Of a stretch of 64,000 nucleotides of DNA, positions 53,453 to 63,659 are shown in pieces; positions within the stretch are counted from its first letter, which is position 1; the number at the start of each line of letters is the position of its first letter. This DNA comes from Microlunatus speluncae (lineage in GTDB: Bacteria; Actinomycetota; Actinomycetes; Propionibacteriales; Propionibacteriaceae). A model generated the notes under the pieces. It was not told where the DNA came from. It saw nothing but the letters and a program-made list of their open reading frames with translations, and searched no databases. The position numbers were made by a program, and so were the translations under genes. The stretch spans positions 124,001 to 188,000 of the forward strand of contig NZ_VKCZ01000008.1 in the NCBI RefSeq assembly GCF_009299835.1, read 5' to 3'.

Positions 53453-54346
53453 TCAGAGATCGGCCAGCAGCTCGCGGATCTGGTCCACGTCGGCGTGCAT
53501 CTGCTTGATCAACGACTCCATGCCCTCGAACTTCACCTGGCCGCGGATCCGGGTGTGGAAGTCGATCGCGATCTCGACGCCGTAGAGCTCGAGATCGGTC
53601 CGGTCCAGCACGTACGCCTCGACCCGGCGCTCCAGGCCGTCGAAGGTGGGATTGGTGCCGACCGAGATGGCGGCCGGCCAGCGCGGCGACGGGATGTCGC
53701 GGCGGGTCACCCAGCCGGCGTAGACCCCGTCGGCCGGCACCGCCATCGTCGGATCCACCGCCAGGTTGGCGGTCGGGAAGCCCATCTCGCGGCCGCGATG
53801 ATCACCTTCGACGACGATGCCGGTGAACTGGAACACCTGATCACTGAGCTCGCGGACCCGGTCCAGGTCTCCGTCCGCGATGGCCTTCCTGATCAAGGTC
53901 GCCGAGTTCGGCTCCGCCCCGTCGCCGACGAGCCGCTGGACCTGCACCTTGAAATCGCCGCCGGCCAGATCGGCCAGGGTCCGCACGTCACCGGAGTTGT
54001 TCAGGCCGAACCGGAAGTTGTCACCGACCACGATCCGGGCCGGATTCAACGGCCGCAGCGTCCCGTCGACGAACTCGGCCGGCGTCTGCCGCGACAGCTC
54101 GACGGTGTAGTCGACCACGACCACCTCGTCCACCCCGGCGGCGCGCAGCAGCTCGATCCGTCGGTCCAGGCTGGTCAGCAGGGCCGGCACCTGGTCGGGC
54201 CGATGGATCACCTTCGGGTGCGGCCAGAACGTGACGGCGATCAGCTTGGCACCCGGCTCGGCGTCCCGGGCCGCCTTGATCAGCGCGACGTGACCCTTGT
54301 GGACGCCGTCGAAGTTGCCGATGACGATGACACTGCCGTCACTCAC
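53453..54346 (-). CDS. ribF: Bifunctional riboflavin kinase/FAD synthetase
   Basis: A 297-residue enzyme making FMN and FAD. GNFDGVHKGH is the FAD-synthetase nucleotidyl motif, and RGREMGFPTANLAV with ELYGVEIAIDFHTRIR marks the C-terminal kinase. GTG 54344-54346 begins MSDGSVIVIGNFDG. It should sit before rpsO; here 9.1 kb of accessory genes lies between. It follows the ion-channel gene, which is an insertion between ribF and truB. Confidence 0.96.
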   Translation of the reverse strand: MSDGSVIVIGNFDGVHKGHVALIKAARDAEPGAKLIAVTFWPHPKVIHRPDQVPALLTSLDRRIELLRAAGVDEVVVVDYTVELSRQTPAEFVDGTLRPLNPARIVVGDNFRFGLNNSGDVRTLADLAGGDFKVQVQRLVGDGAEPNSATLIRKAIADGDLDRVRELSDQVFQFTGIVVEGDHRGREMGFPTANLAVDPTMAVPADGVYAGWVTRRDIPSPRWPAAISVGTNPTFDGLERRVEAYVLDRTDLELYGVEIAIDFHTRIRGQVKFEGMESLIKQMHADVDQIRELLADL

Positions 54347-54405
54347 CCGAACGATTCCTCTCCTGTGGCCCTTTCGATCGGCCGGCGTCGCTGCCGCCGC
54401 ATCAG

Positions 54406-55377
54406 TTAACCATCCCGCTGCCGCGGTTCTTCCCGGGCTCGGTCGGCGTGATCGGGCCGCGCCGGTTCGGGGTGCAGCGGATGATCGGTCAGCAGGTGCC
54501 GCACCTCGTCGGGGCCGACCGTGGTCTCCGCCACCAGGTCGGTCTGCTTCAGCTTGGTCTCGAGCTCGTCCAGCGCCTTGCGCAGGTCATGGATCGTCTC
54601 GGTCAGCTGCTTGGTCTCGGCCCGCTCGTCGACCCGGTTCCGGTACGCCTCGTCGAGGCTGTTGATCACCACGCCGACGACCAGGTTGATCACGACGTAG
54701 GTGCCGACCAGGACGAACGAGATCGTGAACGGCACACCCCACGGCGACACCGCACGGAGATCGGCCAGCACCGAGTTCCAGCCCTCCAGGGTGAGCAGCG
54801 TGAACAGGGTCAGCACGCCCTCGCCCAGGTTGCCGAAATACTGCGGCGCGACCTCGCCGAAGATCAGATTTCCGAGGATCGCGTAGACGAAGCAGAGCAG
54901 GCCGGTCAGGGCCAACAGGCTGGCGGCCGGGCCGGCGGCACGGCGCAGCCCGTCCATCAGCACGTGCACGTCCGGCATCAGCCGCAGCAGCCGGACCACC
55001 CGGAGCAGCCGGATCAGCCGCAGCGCGGTGGTGTTGTTGGACAGCCCGGGCACGAAGGCCGCGGCGACGACGAGGGTGTCGAACACGTTCCACGGATCGC
55101 GGAAGAAGCGGATGGGATTGCAGCCGTGGGCGACGAAACGCAACACCAGCTCGATCACGAAGATGCCGAGGAAGCCGTAGTCGATCAGCTCGATCGCGTG
55201 ATAGACGCCCGCCGGCAGGTCGCGGTAGGTGTGGATGCCGATGGTGACGGCGTTGGCCAGGATCACCGCGACGATCAGGTTCTGGAACCAGCCGGCGTTG
55301 ACCAGTTGGTCGGCCGCGCGCTGCCAGCGCGGTGCGTCGGCCGGCGGTCGGTAGGGCGTTCGGGGCGTGGAGCTCAC
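54406..55377 (-). CDS. Bacterial voltage-gated sodium channel-like ion transporter
   Basis: A 323-residue single-domain channel with six membrane segments. S4 has five Arg at three-residue spacing (Arg120 to Arg132: ALRLIRLLRVVRLLRL), and the pore has TLEGWN (196-201), the BacNav-like selectivity filter. A C-terminal coiled coil (about 255-280) would form the tetramer neck. GTG 55377 has a GAGG upstream; ATG 55404 is an alternative. It lies between truB and ribF, outside the usual operon content. Confidence 0.88.
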   Translation of the reverse strand: MSSTPRTPYRPPADAPRWQRAADQLVNAGWFQNLIVAVILANAVTIGIHTYRDLPAGVYHAIELIDYGFLGIFVIELVLRFVAHGCNPIRFFRDPWNVFDTLVVAAAFVPGLSNNTTALRLIRLLRVVRLLRLMPDVHVLMDGLRRAAGPAASLLALTGLLCFVYAILGNLIFGEVAPQYFGNLGEGVLTLFTLLTLEGWNSVLADLRAVSPWGVPFTISFVLVGTYVVINLVVGVVINSLDEAYRNRVDERAETKQLTETIHDLRKALDELETKLKQTDLVAETTVGPDEVRHLLTDHPLHPEPARPDHADRAREEPRQRDG

Positions 55378-55384
55378 ACGTACC

Positions 55385-56332
55385 TCAGTCGACGAAGACG
55401 GCATCCGCGACAGCGTGCTGCCCCGAGGACCGGTAGAGGGCCAGGAATCGTCCGTCCTCGGCGAACACCGCCGTCGGATCGGCCGGCAGCTCGAGGTCGT
55501 TCAGCCGCCGCCCGTGCCGCACCGCGTCCGCCTGCTCGGGGTCGAGGGTGATTGTCCGGAACTGCTCGGCGGCGACCCGGTCGAGATCGATCACCCGCAG
55601 GTCACCGGCCTCGGCCGACTCCAGGGTCTGGGCCCGGTCGATCGTGAACGAGCCGACCGCCGTCCGGCGCAGCGCGGTCAGGTGACCACCGCAGCCGAGA
55701 TCGGCGCCGAGATCCCGGGCCAGGGCCCTGATGTAGGTGCCGGCCGTGCACTCCACTTCGACGTCGAGATCGATCAGGTCGAGGCCGCCGGCGTCCCGCA
55801 GCTCGCGCCGGCCCAGCAGGGTGAACTCCGAGACCCGCACCGGCCGGGCCGGCAGCTCGACCTGCTCGCCGTCGCGGACCCGGGTGTAGGACCGGACGCC
55901 GTTGATCTTGATCGCGGAGACCGCGCTGGGCACCTGCTCGATGTCGCCGGTGAGCTTGGCGATACCGGTCGCGATCCGCTCCGCCGGCAGGTCGGCGGCG
56001 GCGCCGATCCGGCCGATCACCTCGCCGTCGGCGTCGTCGGTCACGGTGCTCACGCCGAGCCGGATCGTCGCGGTGTAGCGCTTGATCGTCGCGGTCAGGT
56101 GGCCGAGCAGTCGGGTGGCGCGGTTGATGCCGATCACCAGCACGCCGGTCGCCATCGGATCGAGGGTGCCGGCGTGGCCGACCCGGCGGGTGCCGGCGAG
56201 CCGCCGGACCCGGCCGACCACCTGGTGTGAGGTGAGACCGCCGGGCTTGTCGATGATCACCAGCCCCGAGCCGGCCGAGCCCGCTCCGGCCGTCCCCGAA
56301 CCGGCCGACTCAGCTCGTCGGCTCGTCGTCAT
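55385..56332 (-). CDS. truB: tRNA pseudouridine55 synthase
   Basis: A 315-residue enzyme. [14 protein letters not shown] carries the catalytic Asp, with [13 protein letters not shown] at the start, [11 protein letters not shown] and [13 protein letters not shown] 56330-56332 overlaps rbfA by 23 bp and follows a short Ser/Ala/Gly linker. The C-terminus has a PUA-like domain. Order rbfA-truB is canonical. Confidence 0.95.
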   Translation of the reverse strand: MTTSRRAESAGSGTAGAGSAGSGLVIIDKPGGLTSHQVVGRVRRLAGTRRVGHAGTLDPMATGVLVIGINRATRLLGHLTATIKRYTATIRLGVSTVTDDADGEVIGRIGAAADLPAERIATGIAKLTGDIEQVPSAVSAIKINGVRSYTRVRDGEQVELPARPVRVSEFTLLGRRELRDAGGLDLIDLDVEVECTAGTYIRALARDLGADLGCGGHLTALRRTAVGSFTIDRAQTLESAEAGDLRVIDLDRVAAEQFRTITLDPEQADAVRHGRRLNDLELPADPTAVFAEDGRFLALYRSSGQHAVADAVFVD

Positions 56333-56744
56333 CGTCGTGTTTGTACGGATCCGCCTCGCCCGCGTAGCTGGCCCCGACGGCCCGCTCGGCCACCTCGGCG
56401 TCACCGGCCTTGGCCTTGGCCAGCAGCTCGTCGATCTGCTTGGCCGTCTCCGGCACCGCGTCGAGGATGAATGCCAGCGTCGGCGTGAACCGCAGGCCGA
56501 GCTGCTTGCCGACCTGGGACCGGATCAGTCCGGTCGCCGAGCGCAGCGCGGCCTCCGTGCCGGCCCGGTCCTCGTCGCTGCCGAGCACCGTGTAGAACAC
56601 GGTCGCTTCACGGCTGTCGCCGGTCAGCCGGACATCGGTCACCGTGACGAAGCCGAGCCGCGGATCCTTGACCCGACGCTCCAGCATTTCGGCGACGATC
56701 ACCTTGATCTGATCGGCCAGCTTCAACACCCGCGGCGAACTCAT
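56310..56744 (-). CDS. rbfA: Ribosome-binding factor A
   Basis: A 144-residue 30S maturation factor. [51 protein letters not shown] is characteristic. The C-terminus is an acidic tail. ATG 56742-56744 is chosen because it begins MSSPRVLK; the longer frame contains unrelated sequence. The truB start overlaps its end, and infB lies 79 bp upstream. Confidence 0.95.
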   Translation of the reverse strand: MSSPRVLKLADQIKVIVAEMLERRVKDPRLGFVTVTDVRLTGDSREATVFYTVLGSDEDRAGTEAALRSATGLIRSQVGKQLGLRFTPTLAFILDAVPETAKQIDELLAKAKAGDAEVAERAVGASYAGEADPYKHDDDDEPTS

Positions 56745-56823
56745 CGCCGGCTCCTTCCGTTCTTGTCGTGCAGCGCACCCGCGCCGGGGCGACCGGCCGA
56801 ACGGCCGGCCACCCCAGGCGAGA

Positions 56824-59800
56824 TCAGGTACGCGCCTTCTCCCGCATCTCGAAGGTCTCCACCACGTCACCGACCCGGATGTCGGTGTAGTTGGCGATGG
56901 TCAGGCCGCATTCGAAGCCTTCCCGCACCTCGGTGACGTCGTCCTTCTCCCGCCGGAGCGAGGAGATCGTGGTCTCGGACACCACGACGCCGTCCCGGAT
57001 CAACCGGGCCGACGCGTTGCGCCGGATCAGACCGTTGGTGACCATGCAGCCCGCGATCACACCGGCGCGAGACGACCGGAAGATGTTCCGGATCTCGGCC
57101 GAGCCGAGCTGGGCCTCCTCGAAGATCGGCTTCAGCATGCCCTTCAGCGCGGCCTCGATCTCGTCGATCGCGGCGTAGATCACCGAGTAGTACCGGAGAT
57201 CGACCCCGAGCCGGTCGGCCAGTTCGGACGCCTTGCCCTGAGCCCGGACGTTGAAGCCGATGATCACTGCGTCGAACGCCGCGGCCAGGTTGACGTTGGT
57301 CTCGGTGATGCCACCGACACCGCGGTCGATCACCTGCAGCGCCACTTCCTCGCCGACGTCGATCTTGGACAGCGCCTCTTCCAGTGCCTCGACCGAGCCG
57401 GAGCCGTCGCCCTTCAGGATCAGCTTCAGCTCCTGCTTCTCGCCCTTCTCCAGCTGCTCGAACAGCTGGTCGAGGGTCCGGCGGCGAGCACCGGCGGCCT
57501 GGTTGGCCGCGCGCAACCGAGCCGCGCGGCGATCGGCGATCTGCCGGGCCGTCCGGTCGTCGGAGACCACCAGGAAGGAGTCGCCGGCGCCGGGCACCGC
57601 GGTCAGACCGAGCACCTGGACCGGCGTCGACGGCGGAGCCTCGTCGACGGATTCGCCGATGTCGTTGATCATGGCGCGGACGCGACCGTACGCGGGACCG
57701 GCGACGATCGAGTCGCCGACCTTCAGCGTGCCGCGCTGGACCAGGACGGTGGCGATCGGGCCGCGGCCCGTCTCCAGATGTCCTTCGATCGCGATGCCCT
57801 GGGAGTCCATGCTGTCGTTGGCACGGAGGTCGAGGGCCGCGTCGGCGGTCAGCACGATCGCCTCGAGCAGATCGTCGATGCCGTCCCGGGTGATCGCGGA
57901 GACGTTGACGAACATGGTGTCGCCGCCGTACTCCTCCGGCACCAGGCCGTATTCGGTCAGCTGACCGCGCACCTTGGACGGATCCGCCCCCGGCTTGTCG
58001 ATCTTGTTGACCGCGACCACGACCGGCACCTCGGCCGCGTTGGCGATGTTGAGGGCCTCGATCGTCTGCGGCATCACACCGTCGTCGGCGGCCACCACCA
58101 GCACGGCGATGTCGGTCGACTTGGCGCCACGGGCCCGCATCGCGGTGAAGGCCTCGTGACCCGGGGTGTCGATGAAGGTGATCTTGCGTTCCTGCTCATC
58201 GACCTCGGTCGACACCTGGTAGGCGCCGATCTTCTGGGTGATGCCACCGGCCTCGCCGGCGACCACGTTGGTCCGGCGCAACGCGTCCAGCAGCTTCGTC
58301 TTACCGTGATCGACGTGGCCCATGACGGTGACCACCGGCGGCCGGGCCACCAGGTGTTCCTCGCCGCCGGTGTCCTCGCCGAACTCGATGTCGAAGCTCT
58401 CCAGCAGCTCGCGGTCCTCGTCCTCCGGCGAGACCACCTCGATGTCGTAGTTCAGCTCCGTGCCGAGCACCTGAAGGGTGTCGTCACTCACCGACTGCGT
58501 CGCGGTGACCATCTCGCCGAGATGGAACAGGGCCTGCACCAGGGCTGCCGGATCCGCGCCGATCTTCTCGGCCAGGTCGGTCAGCGAGGCGCCACGGGCG
58601 AGCCGGATCTTCTGGCCGTCGCCCTGCCGGACGCGGATGCCGCCCAGCGACGGCGCCTCCATCTCGTTGAACTCTTGCTTGCGCTGCTTACGCGACTTAC
58701 GGCCTCGCCGGGCCGGACCGCCCGGACGCCCGAAGGCACCCTGGGTCCCGCCCCGACCACCGCGACCGCCACGCCCGCTGGGCGGACCGCCCGGAGCGCC
58801 GCCGCCACCCGGACCGCCGCGACCCGGAGCGCCACCGCCGCCACCCGGACCGCCGCGACCACGACCGCCACCGGCACCGGGCGGGCCGCCGCGACCACGG
58901 GTCGAGGGGCCACCGCCGAGCTGGCCGGAGGACTGCTTCGGCATCATCGCGGGATTGGGCCGCGGGATGCCCGGGACACCGCCCGGACGACCGCCGCCGC
59001 CACCACTGCCAGGGGCTCCCTGGCCACGCCCGGCCGGCGGACGCGGCCCGCCGGGGCGCGCCTCCTGGCCGGGCCGCGGCGAACGCGGCTGACCCATGCC
59101 CTGGGACGACGAGAACGGATTGTTGCCGGGTCGCGGAGCGCCGCCCGGACGGGGTCGGCCACCACCGGGCAGACCACCGGTCGAGCCCGGCCGCGGCGGC
59201 CGGGGCTGGCCCGGTCGCGCCTGGTCGGGGCGCGGCCCGTCACTGCGGCTGTCCGGCCGGCCGGGTCCACGACCCGGTGCCGGCCGCGGCGCCGGCCGGG
59301 GCCGGTTCTCCCGGGCCACGTCCTCACGGACGGGCTCTTCGCTCGGGGCCTCTTCCCGGGGCGCCTCGACCGGAGGCGCTTCGGCCGGAGGGGCCTCGGC
59401 CGCGGGAGCTTCCACGCGGGCCGGGGGCTCGGGCCGGCGGGCCGGGCCGGGACCCGGCCGCGCGTTCGGCCGGGCTTCGGCCGGGGCGCTCGCCGGTGCC
59501 TCCGCGACGGGTTCCGCCGGGGCTTCGGGGGCTGGAGTTGGGGCTTGCTTCGCCTCGACCTTCGGCGGGGCGGCTGGCGTGGGCGGCGCCTCGGTGGGTG
59601 CCGCCGTCTCGGCAGTCTTGGCCGTCACGGCCTCTTCCTTGGCAGGGCTCTCAGGCGCCTTCTTGGCGGGAGCCTTCTTGGACGATTTCTTGGCCGGCGG
59701 TGCGCTCGCCAGCTTTTCCGTCAGCCGCCGGACCACCGGGGCTTCGACGGTCGACGATGCCGACCGGACGAACTCCCCCATGTCCTTCAGGGTGCTGAGG

Positions 59801-59859
59801 ACTGTCTTGCTTTCTACTCCGAGCTCCTTCGCGAGCTCGTAGACCCGGACCTTAGCCAC
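56824..59859 (-). CDS. infB: Translation initiation factor IF-2
   Basis: A 1011-residue GTPase delivering initiator tRNA. The N-terminus [31 protein letters not shown] is the IF2_N domain; residues about 55-390 are a long low-complexity Pro/Ala/Gly/Arg region that differs among genera; a second IF2_N follows. G1 is GHVDHGKT near residue 513, with DTPGHEAF and NKIDKPG. The C-terminal C1/C2 domains end at MREKART. Antisense frames through it are not genes. Confidence 0.97.
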   Translation of the reverse strand: MAKVRVYELAKELGVESKTVLSTLKDMGEFVRSASSTVEAPVVRRLTEKLASAPPAKKSSKKAPAKKAPESPAKEEAVTAKTAETAAPTEAPPTPAAPPKVEAKQAPTPAPEAPAEPVAEAPASAPAEARPNARPGPGPARRPEPPARVEAPAAEAPPAEAPPVEAPREEAPSEEPVREDVARENRPRPAPRPAPGRGPGRPDSRSDGPRPDQARPGQPRPPRPGSTGGLPGGGRPRPGGAPRPGNNPFSSSQGMGQPRSPRPGQEARPGGPRPPAGRGQGAPGSGGGGGRPGGVPGIPRPNPAMMPKQSSGQLGGGPSTRGRGGPPGAGGGRGRGGPGGGGGAPGRGGPGGGGAPGGPPSGRGGRGGRGGTQGAFGRPGGPARRGRKSRKQRKQEFNEMEAPSLGGIRVRQGDGQKIRLARGASLTDLAEKIGADPAALVQALFHLGEMVTATQSVSDDTLQVLGTELNYDIEVVSPEDEDRELLESFDIEFGEDTGGEEHLVARPPVVTVMGHVDHGKTKLLDALRRTNVVAGEAGGITQKIGAYQVSTEVDEQERKITFIDTPGHEAFTAMRARGAKSTDIAVLVVAADDGVMPQTIEALNIANAAEVPVVVAVNKIDKPGADPSKVRGQLTEYGLVPEEYGGDTMFVNVSAITRDGIDDLLEAIVLTADAALDLRANDSMDSQGIAIEGHLETGRGPIATVLVQRGTLKVGDSIVAGPAYGRVRAMINDIGESVDEAPPSTPVQVLGLTAVPGAGDSFLVVSDDRTARQIADRRAARLRAANQAAGARRRTLDQLFEQLEKGEKQELKLILKGDGSGSVEALEEALSKIDVGEEVALQVIDRGVGGITETNVNLAAAFDAVIIGFNVRAQGKASELADRLGVDLRYYSVIYAAIDEIEAALKGMLKPIFEEAQLGSAEIRNIFRSSRAGVIAGCMVTNGLIRRNASARLIRDGVVVSETTISSLRREKDDVTEVREGFECGLTIANYTDIRVGDVVETFEMREKART

Positions 59860-60113
59860 TACTCTCCTTGTTCGGTCCGGACCAAGGGCGATGGCGCGGA
59901 CCAGTTAGTTGTCGTGCATGCTCATTGAGATGTACTCATCGAGTGGTCATGAGCGTTAGCCCACCTTCTGGTTCGACGCGGGTGATCTCCGGTGCTCGAC
60001 CTGAGTCGGGCCCGCGCTTTCGGCTGGTTGCCCGCCCGGAGTCGGGCAGGCGGGTGATAGCTGGCCGTTCGGCCAAGCACTAACTCTATGCCCAAGCCTA
60101 CTCATCCGCCTAA

Positions 60114-60144
60114 GCGGGGCGTGTCCGCCGGAGCCGGACCCCGC
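60114..60144 (-). terminator. GC-rich hairpin after the aldo/keto reductase gene
   Basis: GCGGGG pairs with CCCCGC and GTCCG with CGGAC around a short loop, 5 bp past the AKR stop. No U-run is present, so its strength is uncertain. The rest of 59860-60148 contains only GC-rich stems and no convincing gene; it must hold the promoter that drives infB. Confidence 0.5.
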
Positions 60145-60148
60145 CCGG

Positions 60149-60982
60149 TCAGCGGATCTGGCTCAACGCGAAGGTGGCCGGGTCGCCGCCGGTGCGCTGC
60201 CCGGCCTCCAGGCCGGTGATCGCCGCGACCTCGGCATCGGACAGCTCGAAGCCCCACAGGTCGGCGTTGCTGGCGATCCGCTCCGGCGTGTTCGACTTCG
60301 GGATCGCGATGAAGCCCGACTGCAGCTGCCAGCGCAGGATCACCCGGGCCGGGTCGACCCCGTGCGCCGCGGCGATGGCGGTCACCGCCGGGGCGGTCAG
60401 ATCCGCGCCCCGACCGAGCGGTGAGTACGACTCGATCGCGATCCCCCGCTGCCGGCAGACGGTCACCAGCTCGGCCTGCTGAAAGGTCGGGTGCAGCTCG
60501 ATCTGGTTCACCGCCGGGGTCAGGTCGCTCGCCGCGGCGAGCGCATCCAGGTGCTCGACCAGGAAGTTGGACACGCCCACGGCCCGCACCTCGCCCCCGC
60601 GCTGCAGCTCGGCCAGCGCTCGCCACGCGTCGACGTACCGGCCGGCCGAGGGATACGGCCAGTGCACCAGGTAGAGGTCGATCCGGTCGAGGCCGAGCCG
60701 GTCCAGGCTGTCGGCGTAGGCGCGCCGGGCGCTGTCGTAGCCCTGGTCACCGTTGCGCAGCTTGGTGGTGACGAACAGCTCGCCCCGCGGCAGCCCGGAG
60801 GCCTTGATCGCGGCGCCGACGGCGGCCTCGTTGTAGTACGCGGCCGCCGTGTCGATATGCCGATACCCCGCCGCCAGGGCCTGTTCGACCGCGGCCTGGG
60901 TCTCGTCCGGCGGCACCTGGAAGACGCCGTAGCCCAGCTGCGGGATGGCGACGCCCTGATTGAGCTCGATCGACGGAATCAT
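60149..60982 (-). CDS. Aldo/keto reductase
   Basis: A 277-residue NADPH-dependent TIM-barrel oxidoreductase of the AKR5 type. The catalytic tetrad is visible: Asp44 (HIDTAAAYY), Tyr49, Lys74 (TTKLRN) and His107 (YLVHWPYPSAGRY). The C-terminus has IPKSNTPERIASN for NADPH binding. Its start overlaps the GH39 stop (ATGA), so it is the second gene of a glycoside-degradation operon. Confidence 0.9.
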   Translation of the reverse strand: MIPSIELNQGVAIPQLGYGVFQVPPDETQAAVEQALAAGYRHIDTAAAYYNEAAVGAAIKASGLPRGELFVTTKLRNGDQGYDSARRAYADSLDRLGLDRIDLYLVHWPYPSAGRYVDAWRALAELQRGGEVRAVGVSNFLVEHLDALAAASDLTPAVNQIELHPTFQQAELVTVCRQRGIAIESYSPLGRGADLTAPAVTAIAAAHGVDPARVILRWQLQSGFIAIPKSNTPERIASNADLWGFELSDAEVAAITGLEAGQRTGGDPATFALSQIR

Positions 60983-62721
60983 CGGTCCTCCCGGTCCGGG
61001 GTCATGATCAGCAACGAGACCGCCGGCAGCGGCAACGTCAGGTCGAGGGCGAGGGTGCGGTCGGCCGGCGTGACCAGTCGGTCGGGGGCGAACCGCTCCA
61101 GGCCCTGCCGCTGCTTGATCGCCGCCAGCTCGGCGTCGGTCGGGTCCTGCGGTGAGCCGAGCGCCTGCCAGGTCGTGTGCGCGTTGCTGTGATCTTGGTC
61201 GATCCGGTAGTGCTCGATCCGGTACGACGCGGCGTCCAGCCCGGCCACCGAGAGATCGACCCGGGCCGGCTGATCATCGACCCGGTATTGATCATCGGTG
61301 TGCCGCCAGACCAGCACAGCGACCGTGCCGTCGGCGGCGACCGAGGCGAGCGTGTCGATCTCCTCCGGCATGCTGCGACCGCCCACCGCATCAAGATCAC
61401 CGACCGGCCAGCCCGCGGTCGAGGTCGCCTCGATCCGCCGTTCACCGAGCCGGCCCATCATCCGGTACGCGTTCAGCAGCGGCTTCTCGATCTCGCCGGC
61501 GGTGAGGAAGGCACGGGTGCCCTCGAAGAACCGCTCGCCCTCGAAGTAGAAGCTCCACGAGGTGGCCTGCTGCACGTTCGCGGCTTCTTGATCATTGAGG
61601 TCGAGCAGCTTGCTGAACAGCTTCACCTGGAACACCGGGTAGTACTCGGTGTTCTGGAAGCTGAAGTTGGCGTTGTCGTAGACGCTGTGGTGCGCCGGCA
61701 CGCCGGCGTCGCACTCGTCGATGATCGCCGGCAGCTCGCGGTACTCGTCGAACTCCGCCATCACCCGGAGCAACCGGCGGATCTCGTACAGCATCTTGGT
61801 CGCCGACGGGTTCTGCCGCTCGGGCGCGGGGCCTCCGGTCGGGCCGTACGTGCGCCACGGGGTGAACGCCGATCCCTTGGTGTGGAAGGAGACGAAGTCC
61901 AGCGGCAGCCGATGCTCGGCGCAGTAGGCCAGGAAGTCGCGGAGGAAGGCGACGCCGCCGCCGGTGACCGCCGGCCCGCCGACCTTCGCCGCCGGGAAGA
62001 CGCTCTTGATCGCCTCCGCGGTGACCGCGTACAGCTCGAAGAACTGCTCCGGAGTCCCGCGCCAGTAGAAGATGTCGGGCTCGTTCCACAGCTCCCACAG
62101 CCATTCCGACACCTCGGCGTCGCCGTAACGATCAAGGCTGTGCTGGACGTGGGCGGCGACCAGCCCGCGCCACTTCTCGTAGTCGCGCGGCGGGTAACCC
62201 CAGGTGCCGGCCTCGTAGCTGCTGTAGGCGGTCGGGCTGCTGACCACCGTCAGCTCGGCCGCCTCGTCGGGCACCAGATCACGCGGGGTGAAGCCGAGCT
62301 CGACCAGGACGTGGTGGCCGGCTTCGACGATCGCGTCGTAGGTCTGATCGACGATGGTGAAGTCGTAGTAGGGCCGACCTTGATCATCTTCGTGGTAGAC
62401 GTTGCCGTTGCCCCAGTGCGGGATGGCGAAGCCGGAGCCGGAGCAGTACAAGTAGTGCGGCCGGATGTGGTAGGCCGCGTCCTCCAGACCGGCGAACGTT
62501 CGCAGCAGCCGGCGGCCGGTCGGGGTGTAGGTCCAGTTGATCTCGTCGTAGCCGATGCTGCGCCAGATCCGACGCAGGTCACCGCGATCGACCGAGGCGT
62601 CGACCTGGACGGTAGCACTGCGCACCAGCGGCGCGTCGGGATCACTGGGCGCGGCCCGCGGGAACGGCGACACGTCGTTCTTGGCGATTCCCGGATCCGG
62701 CGCTTCCTGACCTGTGGACAC
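60979..62721 (-). CDS. GH39-type glycosidase (beta-xylosidase or related)
   Basis: A 580-residue clan-A glycosidase. WLWELWNEPD supplies the acid/base Glu214 and PAIIDECDAG the nucleophile Glu336, with ELGFTPRDLVP and GGPAVTGGGVAFL as other family segments. Activity on xylosides or another pentoside is inferred. No signal peptide is visible, so it acts inside on imported oligosaccharides. GTG 62721 follows AAGGGG at a good distance; ATG 62739 is an alternative. It is the first gene of the operon, behind an operator-like palindrome. Confidence 0.85.
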   Translation of the reverse strand: MSTGQEAPDPGIAKNDVSPFPRAAPSDPDAPLVRSATVQVDASVDRGDLRRIWRSIGYDEINWTYTPTGRRLLRTFAGLEDAAYHIRPHYLYCSGSGFAIPHWGNGNVYHEDDQGRPYYDFTIVDQTYDAIVEAGHHVLVELGFTPRDLVPDEAAELTVVSSPTAYSSYEAGTWGYPPRDYEKWRGLVAAHVQHSLDRYGDAEVSEWLWELWNEPDIFYWRGTPEQFFELYAVTAEAIKSVFPAAKVGGPAVTGGGVAFLRDFLAYCAEHRLPLDFVSFHTKGSAFTPWRTYGPTGGPAPERQNPSATKMLYEIRRLLRVMAEFDEYRELPAIIDECDAGVPAHHSVYDNANFSFQNTEYYPVFQVKLFSKLLDLNDQEAANVQQATSWSFYFEGERFFEGTRAFLTAGEIEKPLLNAYRMMGRLGERRIEATSTAGWPVGDLDAVGGRSMPEEIDTLASVAADGTVAVLVWRHTDDQYRVDDQPARVDLSVAGLDAASYRIEHYRIDQDHSNAHTTWQALGSPQDPTDAELAAIKQRQGLERFAPDRLVTPADRTLALDLTLPLPAVSLLIMTPDREDR

Positions 62722-62783
62722 TAGAACGCCCCTTCGCATCGGTGACCGTTTCGACGCCCCGAGTCTGGTTCCCGGCGTCAAAT

Positions 62784-62809
62784 ATTGTCAATGATACATT
62801 GCAAACAAT
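62784..62809 (-). promoter_or_regulatory. Palindromic operator and promoter of the GH39 operon
   Basis: CAATG-ATA-CATTG (62789-62801) is a perfect palindrome, flanked by ATTGT/ACAAT. On the minus strand a -35-like TTGTTT and a -10-like AATATT flank it at about 16 nt, so a repressor bound there would block transcription. No candidate regulator lies beside it. Confidence 0.55.
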
Positions 62810-62884
62810 CTTTGAGCGGGGGTACCAGTGAGCGGAGTTGGGACTTCGTTCCCAGCCCGGATCCACCGCTGAGCTCGGGGTTTG

Positions 62885-63366
62885 CCGTTCGACGGGCTCA
62901 GGACGATCATCGCTGCCGATTGAGCCTTCGGGGACTTTCTTGGCGCCAAGAGGGGCGGGTCCGGGTGCTGGTCGGCTCCGGTTCGCCCGCTCGCGTTCCG
63001 CTGCGGACGTTGAGTCGGCAGGGTGCGTGGCCGAGCTTGCGTCGAGAGTGCACTTTCCCACCTGAAATCGTCGAATCCGCGTCGATAAGGTCACACTCGG
63101 CGCACTCGGCGCCGATCCACAACCGAGATCGCTGCCGGGCTTGCGTCGAGTGGACGGTTTGGGCAGGTTCAGCCGAGGATCCACGCCCAAAGTGACCACT
63201 CGCGGAGTGCATCCGAGACCAACCGCCGGACCGGTGGCCGGCCGCGATTCCCGCCGACCGCACCAACCCGACCGTCCTTGGCGCGTCTTTCCGGCCGACA
63301 GGCCGAAACCCCCAGTAGAGGCGCACGGTCCTGGCTTGCCCCCGACGCCAGGGAACGTTCGGCAGC
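62885..63366 (+). repeat. Dispersed repeat, permuted copy (B then A)
   Basis: Part B (62885-63120) matches 37895-38142 and part A (63121-63366) matches 37668-37890, including the inverted repeat arms GTCGAGTGG(A)C and CCAAAGTGACCACTCG (63147-63205) and the GAATCCGCGTCGATAAGG segment. Identity is lower than between the tandem copies, so it diverged earlier. It separates the GH39 operon from ylxR. No gene is seen in it. Confidence 0.85.
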
Positions 63367-63373
63367 TACTCGG

Positions 63374-63637
63374 TCAGCCGAGCAGCGCTTCGAAGGCCGT
63401 ACGCAGGGCAGCCTGCTGGTCCGGGCCGATCCCGTCGGCGCGCAGCGCTCGACCCAGGGCGCGTTTCTTGATCGCCTGATCCAGGCAGCCCAGCTCGCGA
63501 TGCAGGTAGGCGCCGCGGCCGGGCGACCGCTGCCGAAGATCGAGTTCCAGATCGGCTCCGGTCCGGACGATCCTGATCAAGGTCGACTTGTCCGCCCGGC
63601 GGCGGCAGCCGACACAGGTCCGGACGGGCTCGGTCAT
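63374..63637 (-). CDS. ylxR: YlxR/RnpM-type RNA-binding protein
   Basis: An 87-residue protein, TEPVRTCVGCRRRADKSTLIRIVRTGADLELDLRQRSPGRGAYLHRELGCLDQAI, with the RTCVGC signature of DUF448/YlxR; homologues bind RNase P RNA. It normally lies between nusA and infB. Here infB is more than 3.5 kb away and the upstream gene is an opposite-strand methyltransferase, so the ylxR neighbourhood has been rearranged. ATG 63635-63637 is chosen at the start of the conserved segment. Confidence 0.92.
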   Translation of the reverse strand: MTEPVRTCVGCRRRADKSTLIRIVRTGADLELDLRQRSPGRGAYLHRELGCLDQAIKKRALGRALRADGIGPDQQAALRTAFEALLG

Positions 63638-63659
63638 CGGGTCACCGTAGCGTGTGCCC

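Noticed and set aside
57778-59928. A 716-residue plus-strand frame antisense to infB
   Set aside because: It is rich in Arg, Gly and Thr from the antisense of low-complexity codons and has no motif; infB is unambiguous.
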